Origin: Corella eumyota
Lineage: Eukaryota > Chordata > Ascidiacea > Phlebobranchia > Corellidae
DNA: 64,000 nt
NCBI GenBank assembly: GCA_963082875.1
Contig: OY720097.1
Span: forward strand, 9,122,501-9,186,500
Direction: 5' to 3'
Made by a program: the position numbers and the translations under genes. This document shows, one piece after another, positions 11,867-23,001 of the stretch; position 1 is the stretch's first letter, and each line of letters opens with the position of its first letter. The notes under the pieces were generated by a model that was not told where the DNA came from, ran no database searches, and was given only the letters and a program-made list of their open reading frames with translations.

Positions 11867-12486
11867 AAAGTCTTAATTTTAGATATTTGGGGTTTAAAAT
11901 AGCCTTAAACAAGTTTAATGTCCAAAATGCAGAAATAAACCTAAAAAAATCACACTTTGTTATACATCTCATGCTGACTTATGCTATAGTTTAAAACGCT
12001 AACAATATTTCTGCGACTAATGTCTGACTTTTTAGACTTGGTAAAATAGATGCCGGTTTTCGCGCTGAAAAGCTTGGCGTTTTTTTTTTATAACAGTTTG
12101 GCGCCTAAAAAATTTTGTAACGAAATAATCGGCATTATCACGAAACAGTTACCATTGTGACGCAACAGTTACTATTGTTCGACATTTCAGAGTGATGTTA
12201 TAATTTTAGAATTTTTGCCGCATGCGGTAAAAAAAGTGGCTATAAATTAAAAAACGTCAATCAACCGTTAAACACAAAATGTTTGTTAATCTGCTACGTT
12301 GTTTGTATGGATAATGTTGTAATTTTATTTTTTGTTATTACTGTAGTATAAATTTAATAAAAAGTAGTTGAGGATTTTTTGATTATGTTATGTAGCGGAC
12401 TTTGTGCGTATATTTTGGCGTTACACTTCCTCGGGGCTCTTACCTACCTTTCTTATCTATGAGCAACTTTTCTTATCATTTTGTAA

Positions 12487-12768
12487 AGGGTTGGCACTTA
12501 GTGTATACTACTGATAGTGTCCATGAGGTCGTGTGTTCAATCCCCACTGCTCTCATGCAGCAACGCCCTTAAGTAAAGCGCTATAAAAAGGTATAAACTT
12601 CTGCTGAGCCAGCACTTAATCAACAGCATATTTACCGAGCAATTATAGTTTCTATAATATTCCAAACCGACACAGGCAACTCAAGACTGGGTCGGAGTAC
12701 TGATGTTACTCTATGTTTAAGTCGCGCATTCACCTTTCCGCTTCGAGCATAAAAATATATACAAAAAT
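12487..12768 (+). mobile_element. tRNA-derived SINE, copy 1 (degraded head)
   Basis: Shares with the copy at 27845 the B-box region (GTTCAATCCCCACTGCTCTC), the body (CAACGCCCTTAAGTAAAGCG, GACTGGGTCGGAGTA, GATGTTACTCTATGTTTAAG) and the AT-rich tail. The tRNA-like 5' part is eroded. Confidence 0.85.
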
Positions 12769-13466
12769 AATTATAAATCTTTGGATATTTTGTAGTAAAA
12801 AATATTATTTTATATTGCTGTATTTTTATTGTGTATATTTATGAATGTTTCACCTGGGGATTATATTTAAATAATATTTATTAATAAAACTGTCATTATA
12901 TTATAAAACTGTATTTATATAATAAAACTGAAAACTAGTATTTGCACTATTTGCTTGTGATAATTTACTCGCGCAGCACGAACGAAAGCAGCCCAATTTT
13001 TTTTTTTTTTTAAAGGTCTGCTTGTAGATTAAAAATACAAACCTTGCTACGGCTTTGCGATTCTTTTAAAATAAATATTTAAACGGTTATAGTAAATTTT
13101 GCAATATAAGTATTTTTTATTAAGTAGCAATTTTTAGTAACACTAAAAAAATTAAAAATTTTTATTTTTTATATATAATTGATTTCTTAAAATTAACTGT
13201 ACTTATATTTTTTTTAAATTATGGAAAAATTTTAATATTAATATTTGGAAACTTTACAATCATTTGCTGTTTTGCACGTGTTCAAAGTCGATCTGATCTG
13301 TTGAAATTGTAGCGATGATAGGTAGTTGTCCAAACAGCCGAATACAGTCAGATAATGTTGCCAAACCGTTCCATTTGGTTGGGTGGTACTTATATTTTAA
13401 AGCTTAACATTCACACTAATTTAACTAACTAAAAATAAGCGCACTAATCCCAGAGAACAATAAATC

Positions 13467-13513
13467 ACGCGTGCATGCGTAGACCAAACATTTTTGTACG
13501 CGTGCACGCGCAG
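13467..13513. promoter_or_regulatory. Two NRF1-like GC palindromes upstream of TYW1
   Basis: ACGCGTGCATGCGTAG (13467-13482) and ACGCGTGCACGCGCAG (13498-13513) lie 31 bp apart, about 200-240 bp before the TYW1 start. Both resemble the NRF1 palindrome (GCGCATGCGC) and stand out in an AT-rich background. The promoter role is inference. Confidence 0.4.
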
Positions 13514-13708
13514 ATCTCGTAGAAAACTACCCTACTTTCCAGACTGGTCAGCTTTTAGTTATTAAGGTTTTTAACTTATTTTTTATGCGGTTTTGCAAAA
13601 CGCTTAAGACGGTGAAAATGCCAGACGGCATATCAAACGTATCGTGTCAATCGACCTAACTTTCTAAAGATTAGGTTACAAACTGTTGTATATATTATTT
13701 ATATCAAC

Positions 13709-15907
13709 ATGCAAAATTGTCAGATGGTTTTATGTCAAACTATAAATAATTATTATTTTCATTTAAACAGTTTAAAGTTAACAGAACAATCTTTTTTTTG
13801 TAAAATGATTTATTTATTATTACAAAATATATTAACCTATTTAGGTTCAGTAGATATGTTTTATTTTGTTGGATTTTTTATCACATTTGGAGTTTGTGTT
13901 TTAACCTACTTAATACATAAAAAATTGAACAGAAATCGTTCAGTTCCAAAACATGATTTTACAACCCTAGAAACTGTTGATAAGAATAAAATTGAGGACC
14001 AATCTATTGTTATTCTGTATGGAACCCAAACTGGAAAAGCGCATAAATATGCTGAAAGTCTGTTCATCCAATTTACTAAACTTAATTTCCCTGTTGAATT
14101 AAATGATATTCAAGATTTTGACCCTGAAGATCATCTGAGCAAAGGTGTTGAGGCATCCAAAATATTTATTTTCCTAATGTCTACATACACTGATGGTGTC
14201 CCTACGGTTGGTGCAAAATGGTTTTGTAAGTGGCTTGAAGAATCTTCAAATGATTTTCGAGTGCAAAAATCACTATTGCATAACATGAGATATGCTGTTT
14301 TTGGTCTTGGAAATTCACTGTACTGTGATCATTACAATACTGTGGCAAAAAAAGTTGATAAATGTTTGCACAAATTAAGTGCTTCAAGAATTTTTCCTTT
14401 AACTTTTGGCGACTGCAATGTTGTTCAGAGCAAACACGGGTCACAGGAAAATGATTTTCAAATGTGGCAAAGTGAGATTGTTGATGTTATAAAATATTTG
14501 TTGGAGGAAAGGTCAAGGGTTACCTTAGCTGAATTGAATGCCTGTTTAAATCCTGAATGTAGTAAAAAAAACAAATCATGTTTAAATGAATGTGAGTCTA
14601 AAGAATCAAACAGTGAAAGTGAAGAGGAGGAGGATGATGAAGGAGTTGTTGATGTAGAAGATGTTGGAGATGTGATGTCTAATTATCCTTTAAAATCTAG
14701 GGGCCTTGTAAAAAATGGTGTCATTGAAAATGGAGTTGGGATAAATCGAAAAAAAAAGAGTAAAGAATCAAGGGAAATGGTGACTCCTGAACTTCGAAAA
14801 AATCTTGAAAAACAAGGGTATAAAATTATTGGATCTCACTCTGGTGTCAAGCTTTGCAGATGGACAAAGTCCATGCTTCGTGGTCGCGGTGGTTGTTACA
14901 AACACACTTTTTATGGAATTGAAAGTCATAGGTGCATGGAAACAACACCAAGTCTTGCATGTGCAAATAAATGTGTATTCTGTTGGCGTCATCACACAAA
15001 TCCAGTTGGAACCGAATGGAAGTGGAAACAAGACCCTGCTGATTTAGTTATTGATGGTGCTATTAAAAACCATTACAATATGATTAAACAATTTAAAGGT
15101 GTGCCAGGAGTTAAACCAAACAGATTTGCTGAAGGATTTTCTATTCAACATTGTGCTTTATCACTAGTTGGTGAGCCAATTATGTATCCAGAAATTAATC
15201 GATTTATTGAATTGCTTCATGAAAAAGGAATATCTTCATTTCTTGTCACTAATGCTCAATTCCCTGATGCCATAAAAACTTTGACACCTGTAACCCAATT
15301 GTATGTAAGTGTAGATGCTGCTACACAGGAATCCTTGAAAAAAATTGATCGGCCAATTTTTAAAGATTTTTGGCCAAGATTTATTGACAGTTTAACTGCG
15401 TTATCAGAAAAGGGACAGCGAACTGTGTACCGTCTTACAATTGTAAAAGCATGGAACAATGAAGAGATACAAGCTTATGCTGATCTTGTAAGCTTGGGTA
15501 AACCAGATTTTATTGAAATAAAAGGAGTCACGTTTTGTGGTGATAGTAAGTCTAGTGATGGTTTGACAATGAAGAATGTACCTTGGCATGAAGAAGTGCT
15601 CTTCTTTGTGCAACAGTTGGAACAGCTTCTATCCGATTATGAACTTTCCTGCGAGCATGAACACTCAAATTGTGTGTTGTTATCTCATAAAAAGTTTAAG
15701 ACAAATGAAGGAACATGGAGGACATGGATTGATTACGCAAAATTTCACCAACTTTCCCAAAGATACCATAGTACCGGGGAAAATTTCACTGCACTAGATT
15801 ACACAAAAGAAACACCACCTTGGGCAATAATTGGGTCAATAGAACGAGGTTTTGATCCCCAGGAAAAAAGATGGCATAGAAAGGAGAAAGTTGAACAGGG
15901 GTGTTAA
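13709..15907 (+). CDS. TYW1: TYW1, tRNA 4-demethylwyosine synthase (flavodoxin + radical SAM)
   Basis: Second step of wybutosine synthesis in tRNA-Phe: condenses pyruvate carbons with N1-methylguanosine-37. A single uninterrupted ORF of 732 codons from the first ATG. A hydrophobic N-terminal helix (FYFVGFFITFGVCVLTYLI) matches the membrane anchor of animal TYW1. A flavodoxin domain follows, with the FMN loop YGTQTG near residue 104 and FGLGNSLY; then an acidic linker; then the radical-SAM domain with the 4Fe-4S cysteines C418, C422 and C425 (CANKCVFC) and a GEP motif (LVGEPIMYPE); then the wyosine C-terminal domain (MKNVPWHEEV). In-frame ATGs at 13805 and 13856 are alternative starts; 13805 leaves an N-terminus closest to other animals. 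Unlike its neighbours it has no introns. A possible poly(A) signal is at 16040. Confidence 0.96.
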   Translation: MQNCQMVLCQTINNYYFHLNSLKLTEQSFFCKMIYLLLQNILTYLGSVDMFYFVGFFITFGVCVLTYLIHKKLNRNRSVPKHDFTTLETVDKNKIEDQSIVILYGTQTGKAHKYAESLFIQFTKLNFPVELNDIQDFDPEDHLSKGVEASKIFIFLMSTYTDGVPTVGAKWFCKWLEESSNDFRVQKSLLHNMRYAVFGLGNSLYCDHYNTVAKKVDKCLHKLSASRIFPLTFGDCNVVQSKHGSQENDFQMWQSEIVDVIKYLLEERSRVTLAELNACLNPECSKKNKSCLNECESKESNSESEEEEDDEGVVDVEDVGDVMSNYPLKSRGLVKNGVIENGVGINRKKKSKESREMVTPELRKNLEKQGYKIIGSHSGVKLCRWTKSMLRGRGGCYKHTFYGIESHRCMETTPSLACANKCVFCWRHHTNPVGTEWKWKQDPADLVIDGAIKNHYNMIKQFKGVPGVKPNRFAEGFSIQHCALSLVGEPIMYPEINRFIELLHEKGISSFLVTNAQFPDAIKTLTPVTQLYVSVDAATQESLKKIDRPIFKDFWPRFIDSLTALSEKGQRTVYRLTIVKAWNNEEIQAYADLVSLGKPDFIEIKGVTFCGDSKSSDGLTMKNVPWHEEVLFFVQQLEQLLSDYELSCEHEHSNCVLLSHKKFKTNEGTWRTWIDYAKFHQLSQRYHSTGENFTALDYTKETPPWAIIGSIERGFDPQEKRWHRKEKVEQGC

Positions 15908-16754
15908 CTATTACTTTGCAAACAGCTAATATGTCTATTTTATTGTTAAAAAAGGTTTTGGTTTTTGTTACTATTTTTAGTTTGTTTGTAATGTTTTTAT
16001 TTATTGTGTATTCAGCTTATTTATTAGGTCATTGGGTTTAAATAAACTTACGAGAAGCAACTTTATTAGTTATAATAACTTTTATGTGCAAAAAATGTGG
16101 AATCTTTTTGTTAAAATTTATGTCCGACATTTAGTTCATTTTTTGCTAAAATAAGTTTAAACTTGTGTAATGTATTGTATTTAAGTACTTATTGCAACTC
16201 ATTTAATGTTTTATCATTGCTTTTAGATCATGGTTTAGTTTTTTTGTTTTTTATACTTTGAATGGTTTAATCTGAAAGTCTTAAATTGTATTTTAAATTT
16301 TAAACAAAATTTTGGACAAATTTTGGTTTAGTTTAAACAAACAAATTTTGGTTTAGTTTTTATAAGTATGAATAAATAATAATTAGCTACTTTCACTTAT
16401 CAAATGGCATAAGTAGCGAGTTTGAGATTGGAAAAATTCTTTAAACTAAGAACAACTGATAAAATGAAAAAAACAATTCAGAGATCTGGTAAACAAAAAT
16501 TTTTTTGTTTTATAATTACTTTTTTATAAAATTTTTGTATATTCTTGATTAAAATAGCAGAAATTAAATTTAAGTAAGAGCAATTTTGTGTTCTTGTAGC
16601 AATTTTCTTTCAAATCATAAAAACAACTGACTAAAAATAAATTAATTTTAAAACAAAAAAACACTAAATTTAAACAAAAGCACTTACTAGTTGTGGTTAT
16701 TCTAAACTACTTGACTTGTTTGTAGAAGTTGTTAAGAATGACGAACTAATTAAA
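15908..16754. other. Intergenic TYW1 to coiled-coil gene
   Basis: About 850 bp, T-rich. Contains the TYW1 3' UTR with AATAAA at 16040 and presumably the promoter of the next gene. No ORF or repeat of note. Confidence 0.6.
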
Positions 16755-19700
16755 ATGGCATTTAAGCACCATTCAACATCTCAAGCTGCTATTTCAGTAT
16801 GTTTAGCTGTTTTTTTTTTATAAAACCGTAAATGCAATATTTAATATATTTTATATTACACCTAAGTCAATTAACTATATATTTTAGAAAACTTACCTTT
16901 CTTATAAATAACATAAATCATTAAAAATTGTGTTGGGTGTTACAAATAATAAAAACAAAAATAATTATTAATAGTAATTTACTAGTAAAGTTTAGCCAGA
17001 CAAAGCACTAGGTATTTTTAGATAAAAAAATTTAAATAAAATTTTTATTAGTATTATATATATTTATATATACATAATAACTGTTTCAAATTCTAATAAC
17101 TATCATTTTTTTTTGAAACTTAGTTTAAGTATAATCTTCCAAATCCCAAGGTTGTTTTGGCCATAATACAAATTGTCATCTTAAAATCTTCTTCAAACAA
17201 AATTGGCTTATGTAAGCTTAACAGTAAAAACATTGTCTCTGTATTCAAAAAAATCATTGAGACCTCTTATAATAATAACTCATGTGTGACAGTGGCTTTA
17301 TGGTGAGCACTTTTTAAGTCTCATTCATATTTGTTTTTTATTTTTTAGCAATGTTTTTTCAAAGAATTGTCTCAAAAAAACATTGCGGTTTTAATTTTGA
17401 AATGGGTACACTAGAGTAGATAGATCTTAGTAATGATAGCAATAAACAAAAACCTATTATTAGAGTAAATTGTATTTATCATAAAGTTTTATATTAATTA
17501 TTCATTACCTTGTAGGAAGTAAATTTAGTTATATATATGTACTGTATTACAATATTTTTTACAGTTACTTCATGAGCAGTTGGAAAGCTTGGAAGCATTA
17601 AAGAATTTAACTAAAAAAACCTTTTATTTTGTGAGTATTTATTTTTAAACTGTACAATAGCATTAGCTAAAAAATTAAAAAAAAATGTTTTAAACAAATT
17701 TTAATTTTAAACTTTGGCTGTTATAGTTAGTATTTTCATAGGCCTAGCTACAACACTATATTTGTTTCACTCTTTTGTTATTAGTGGTAGTTAGCAATTT
17801 ACTAAACAAGTATTGTTAAATCGAACTTGTTAGCAACAAACAAAGGTTGATTGTTGTAGTTGGTATTAAGACGCCTGTTGCTGTGAACAACAGTTGTTTT
17901 ATTGATTAGTAAATATTTACACAATATAAATAGATTTGATTTTAAATAAATATGTATATACATATATATACATTAAAAATTTATAGTTAGGCCTATGTTA
18001 AAATCCTATCAGTGTTATATAAACCATTTTTTAAATACACTGCTAATTTTGTAGTAGGCAGAAAATGTATGTTTTCTTAAATTTGTAAAGATTAAGATGT
18101 CAATATGTTTAATTAGGAACAAGAAGAAGATAAAATTATTGAACAATCAAAGGTAAATATTTTAGAAATTACCGAATCAGCTTTGGAAGACTGCACACCT
18201 AATGTTTGTAAACAACTACCTTTTTTAACCAGTACTTTGAAAAAAGAAGACAAGGGCAAGTATTAAATAAAATAACAAATAATAATAAATAATTGTAATT
18301 TTAAATTTGAATTTTGTAAATACAATCCGTTTTAACTATTTCTAGATTATAACATACAAAATACTGTTAACCAACCTGTTTTACAAATTTCTCCAATCAA
18401 AACAACCAACTTATTAGATTCCTTGAACACATCTGAAAGCAAACCCAATTTATCGGTATGTTCCAATTTTTTATGAAAACAGTTATTGCTATAAATATTT
18501 TTGATAATTTTATTTTTTTTTACAGTCAACTATACTTTCTTTTAACACAAATAGTTCTGTGTCAACCGAAAAAGCGGGTAAGTTTTAAAAAATTCTTATG
18601 AATGCCAAACACTTCGGCCCCCGGACACTTCGGCCAAAATTTTTTTTCAAAACAGCGGGGATTTTGCATTTTAATTACCGCGAGAAATTTTATTTTATTC
18701 TTTGTGTTTTAGTATAAAAATTTATATACATTAACACGGACAATAACTAATAACATATTTATGCACATTCCTCAGTGTAAAAAATGATTAATTATTGATC
18801 TATTTTCTTCAAATATTGTTTAGAAAGACGGCCCCCATTTCGCAAAATACGTGATATCATAATGCATCGTCTTGTGTCACCTAAAAGCGCGCGCTTTCTA
18901 AATTAGTTTTTTATAGGTTTTAGTTTGTAAAATTAAAAAATTGACACGGGAAAAGAAAGATAACATATTTATGCATAATCCTCAGTGTAAAAAATTATTG
19001 CTCTATTTTCTTCAAATATTGTTTGGAAAGGCGGCACTATTTGGCTAAATACGAGATAACATTATGCATTGTCCTCTGTCACCTAAAAGCGCGCGCTTTC
19101 AAAGTTAGTTTTTTATAGGTTTTAGTTTGTAAAATTAAAAAATTGACACGCCAAAAGAAAGATAACTTCATCTTGCACATTATTATTAATGTGTTTTTTT
19201 CTATTAATTAATCCGGGGGCCGAAGTGTCTGGTTACCATCAAATAACAGTATATTAGTTATAATATAAAGCTGTTATCATGATTTTCTCCAGACCATGTA
19301 TTAAGTTTATCTTTAAGTTTATCTTTAAGTTTAGTCTTATTTGTACTTGGTGCTTCAAGAAACTCTTATACTTTACATTCTTTCCCAATTACCTCCTTCA
19401 TTCACAGTCACAATTTTTTTAAAAGATAAGTAAACTTTAGTTTATACCCAAATATTTTAATTACAGATCCTGATTTATTAAATATTGTATCACCCACTGT
19501 GGAAAGTATGAACCTAACTGAAGTCTTAGCAAGGTTAGCTCACAGTAATCTTTTAAATAAAGATGAATGTGATTATGACAGTATTATCGACAACAGTGAT
19601 GAACTTGTTGGTTTGTTGGAAAAAATAGACAAAACTGGTAAACAACTGAGATATGAACTTCAGGTATTGTATTTTTACAATGTTAAATATTTCCTTACTC

Positions 19701-22700
19701 ATTTTTCAAGTTAAATGTATGTTTTGTTCTATTTTTCGAATACTAATATTCTCACCCATAATCTTGATTATCAGATTATGTTAATGTAATGTAATATACA
19801 TTTTCCGCAATAAAATATTTATTTTTTTGCAATAACAGGAAGCAAAAATAAGAGAATCCAAACTACTTGAAGAAATCAAAATGTTAAAATCAAAAACCAA
19901 TGGTTATCATGCTACAAAAACCTCCGATAATTTTTTAAGAAACAAAACCAACAACAGTGATAATAATGCTTCATTTTCTGTGAAAGTGAAAAAACTGGAA
20001 GATGCTTTGCTTTCACTACAAGAACAAAATATCAAGTTACACAGGTATGTAACAAATTACTACCATCATACACAAGGAGTGTTCTAAACAAAAATAAAAA
20101 TAAGTTGCAACAATTAACAATTTTTTTTTTAATATTCTTGTAACACATTTGGTATCCTATAATTACCTACCTGTTTTTACAGAATGGTAAAGGATAGAAG
20201 TGCTTTGCAAGAAAGCTCTTTGCTTCTTGAAGATAACAGCCAACTGCTAAATGAAACTAAATTAGAAAACAAAACTCTTAAGAAGCGAATAAAGAATATG
20301 TATAGCCATATTTTGGAGTATGAAAAAACATTCAAGGAAAATAAAAGCAAGGTGTGTAGATTTCTTTTAAAAGACTACCAAATATTTTATGCATAAAAAA
20401 AGTTGGTAGTTTAATGTTTCTATCACATAAATATATTAAGAGTCTATATAATTTTTAGATGCAGAGTACAAAACTTTTTGGAGATGATTTTCAATCGAAC
20501 AATAACAAACAACCAAATAAAGAAAATATAGAAGATTTTTTAAAGAGCAGGTAGACAACTGATGATTAACAACGATTAGAAAAAAAATATAAAAATTTAT
20601 AAACTGAACTATACATTTATTATATAAAATTGAAACTTTTGTAGGGTTTTGCAGTTAGAAAGTGAATTAGATAATGTTAAAAAAGATGCCAGTGAAACCA
20701 CAAACTTAGAGTCAAAACTACAAGAACTTAATAACTCTATTTTAGAAAAGGATGAAAAACTTACAATTTGTGAAGGTATTAATCTACTTAACATAAATTA
20801 GAACTATTATAAACAAATTCACACCCTTGCTATTCTTTAGTAATCCTTAATGTGGTAAATACTGGCTAACAATTATTACTTCCAACCTTCAAACATTATT
20901 TATTTGGTTTTATTGTGTGATCAAAAATGTGAAACCAAAGGAGATCAAACCAGGAATTTTTGTTATATAGCTAAGTGTTCTAATCGCTATTGACAATATT
21001 AATTGTAATAAATGTAATATTTTTTATTTAGAAAAACTGCAACAAGCAAATAATTTAAATAAACGTTCTTTCTTACGCCATGAAAATATTGACTATAATG
21101 ATGTTAATAAAAGAAACGAGATTATTTTGCTTTGTGACAAATTTGAAATTTTAAAAGAAAAATACAAAAAGTATAAAATTAGTTATTTCTTTTAACAAAA
21201 TAAAATTATATTAAGTAACATTTGAAAACTGTTCACTATTATATTTTAGTTTATATTGCTTTCTTTGTTACTTTCTCATTAGAACCCAATTAGAATTAAA
21301 TGAACTAAAGAGCAAGGCAAGAAAAGAAACTGGAAATTTGGATTTGGTAAATTCCATTCAACAACTTACTCAAGAAAATATTGATCTTCGCAGTAAATTG
21401 TCGGCAAAAGGTAAAAATTAGTGTTTTTGTACTAAATAAAATAAATTTTTGTTTACTTTCACTTGGTTTTACCTAAACTCTTGTTATATTACCTAGGCCA
21501 AAACAGGTTGGAAGAAAGTGATTATTGTTACAGAGCACCAAGACAAAGCAATAATGCCAACTTATTTTCCACTACTTCAAGCTTTAATTTGGGTTGTAGG
21601 GATTCCGTGTACGACCCAAATCGATATCGTGGTGATAGTTCTAATACCAATATGGAAAATTTGACATCGGAACCTTATTCAAGTTTTTTAAGAAGCAAGC
21701 AACTAAATACCCAACCACAAAGCTATGTTTGTTTAAAAGCAAAAGCTACTCAAGATTTTCAAAGTTATTTAGATTCACCTCAGGGAGGAAATGTTATAAC
21801 AAGTACCCCCAAGTCTTCTATTATTAGGTATAGTAACAACCCATCTACACTTAAATTAAATGATAAAAAACACCTTGATCCATGCAAAATTAAAAGTATA
21901 TCTAATGAATATAATGCTAAGCATTTATCACCAAAGGATATTGTTCAACGCACAAAAAGTGTTTATGAACAAGAATATCTTAGAAATATGGATGGTGTAA
22001 AATATTTACTTACCACGTCTGATAAACGGAAAACAAAGTTAACACCTTGTGATTTTGTTAATAAAAATGATCATCCAATTGAATCCTACAGTTGTGCACA
22101 AAGATCCAAAACATCACTTGGTAAATGCACACTCACAAGGCATAACCACAAAAGAATAAAAAGTGCACCTGGTAGTTCTTTCTCTAGTAATTACTCTAAG
22201 TTGATTGGTAAGAATGGTATAACAGATGAAGAATCGCCATACTCCAATGAATATCTTACCAATATGGATGGTGTTAGGCTCGTGGTTAATTTCAGTAACA
22301 ACAGCAACGATACAAATTTAAAAAACTCAAAGTTAGATACTTCTGCAAAGAATATTTCAATAAGGGACCCAAAGGAAACTAAATTATTACAAAACCTTGC
22401 ATTTCATCCATCTGGCAGAACTTTAAATACACGCATATCAACTATTAGGTCAGAAATAACTGATACTACTAGCGATGTGAAGCATTGTTCTACAGTTTCA
22501 CCACCTGAAAGTTTTAAGGATGCCACTCCACAAACCAATAAAATTAGTAATTCTTGTAATGAAATTTCACCAACAAGTTATTCTCAGAAAAGCATTCATC
22601 TGTCTGATCTTCCTAATGATCAAGCAAATATCTCTGATAAGTTTCGAAATAGTCATCATGTTTTAAATTCACTAATTGGGCCAAGAAACCGTTCAACTGT

Positions 22701-22860
22701 AACAAAATTAATGAAAGAAACAGAAAATTATACGACAAAAAATTATAGCCAATCAAACGAAACTTCTAACAGTAAGATGCTGTTATTATCATCTGATCAT
22801 CCATCAAGTTATAAACCCAAACATCAGGTTAATTATAGAATTAAAAAACAAACACATTAA
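16755..22860 (+). CDS. Large coiled-coil protein, 13 exons, family not recognised
   Basis: Exons 16755-16796, 17565-17630, 18117-18255, 18346-18455, 18526-18577, 19467-19663, 19839-20044, 20183-20351, 20459-20550, 20645-20775, 21032-21170, 21283-21410, 21497-22860 keep one frame and give 945 codons including the stop. The start MAFKHHSTSQ is the first ATG of the first exon I can place; a further 5' exon is possible. Exons 6-12 encode heptad-rich helices with many Leu, Glu and Lys (LHEQLESLEALKN in exon 2 is similar). The long last exon is a Ser/Asn/Thr-rich, probably disordered tail in which a short motif, EYLRNMDGVKYL and EYLTNMDGVRLV, occurs twice. The architecture suggests a cytoskeletal or centrosomal scaffold, but that is only a guess. 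Intron 3 uses a GC donor. Confidence 0.8.
18609..19228. mobile_element. 620-bp MITE-like element in intron 5 of the coiled-coil gene
   Basis: Ends are inverted copies of ACACTTCGGCCCCCGGA (18609-18625, inverse at 19212-19228). A second ACACTTCGGCC follows directly at the left end. The interior is two direct copies of about 200 bp (near 18750-18950 and 18960-19155), both containing CACCTAAAAGCGCGCGCTTT. No coding capacity. No clear target duplication. Confidence 0.75.
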
Positions 22861-22978
22861 AAAAAGTTTTAAAACATTCACTAATATACTTTACTTATTT
22901 CTTAATAATATAGCTTACAATATATATATTTATATTATTAATAAAAAAGGTTTTAAATTAAAAGGCTTATATTTACAT

Positions 22979-23001
22979 AGAATCAAGAGGGTGTAAAAGA
23001 A
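22979..23001 (+). promoter_or_regulatory. Acceptor-like AG before the small downstream gene
   Basis: TTTACATAG ends at 22980, 21 nt before the ATG at 23002 and 120 nt after the upstream stop. No donor that would join it to the upstream coding frame is obvious. This is what a spliced-leader trans-splice acceptor in an operon would look like; a simple promoter in the 141-bp gap is the alternative. Confidence 0.35.

Larger units (their letters stand above)
7694..12197. mobile_element. 4.5 kb DNA transposon with 98-bp TIRs
   Basis: The first about 98 bp (7694-7791) are an inverted copy of the last about 98 bp (12100-12197), with only a few differences. Both begin CATCACTCTGAAATGTCGAA and end near GGCGC. 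The hexamer TTATAA abuts both ends (7688-7693 and 12198-12203); it is either a target duplication or part of the TIR, which its own symmetry makes undecidable. The TIR holds repeats of a TAACTGTT motif, and the left end has a second partial copy at 7801-7843. The element carries a minus-strand Ulp1-like ORF, a hairpin minisatellite, a 52-bp duplication and a nested 2 kb element. No transposase was recognised. Superfamily unknown; CACTA/EnSpm- or Zisupton-like groups are known to carry Ulp1 peptidases. Confidence 0.85.
12198..13708. other. Intergenic between transposon and TYW1
   Basis: Holds the SINE at 12487-12768, AT-rich DNA with a T-run near 13000, and two GC-rich palindromes at 13467-13513 upstream of TYW1. 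No other gene seen. Confidence 0.6.

Noticed and set aside
14202-15613. Several minus-strand ORFs of 60-87 codons
   Set aside because: Antisense shadows of TYW1 without family resemblance.
18117-18152. Short exon 3 ending at the GTAAAT donor
   Set aside because: Joined to exon 4 it gives an early stop; the longer exon with a GC donor keeps frame.
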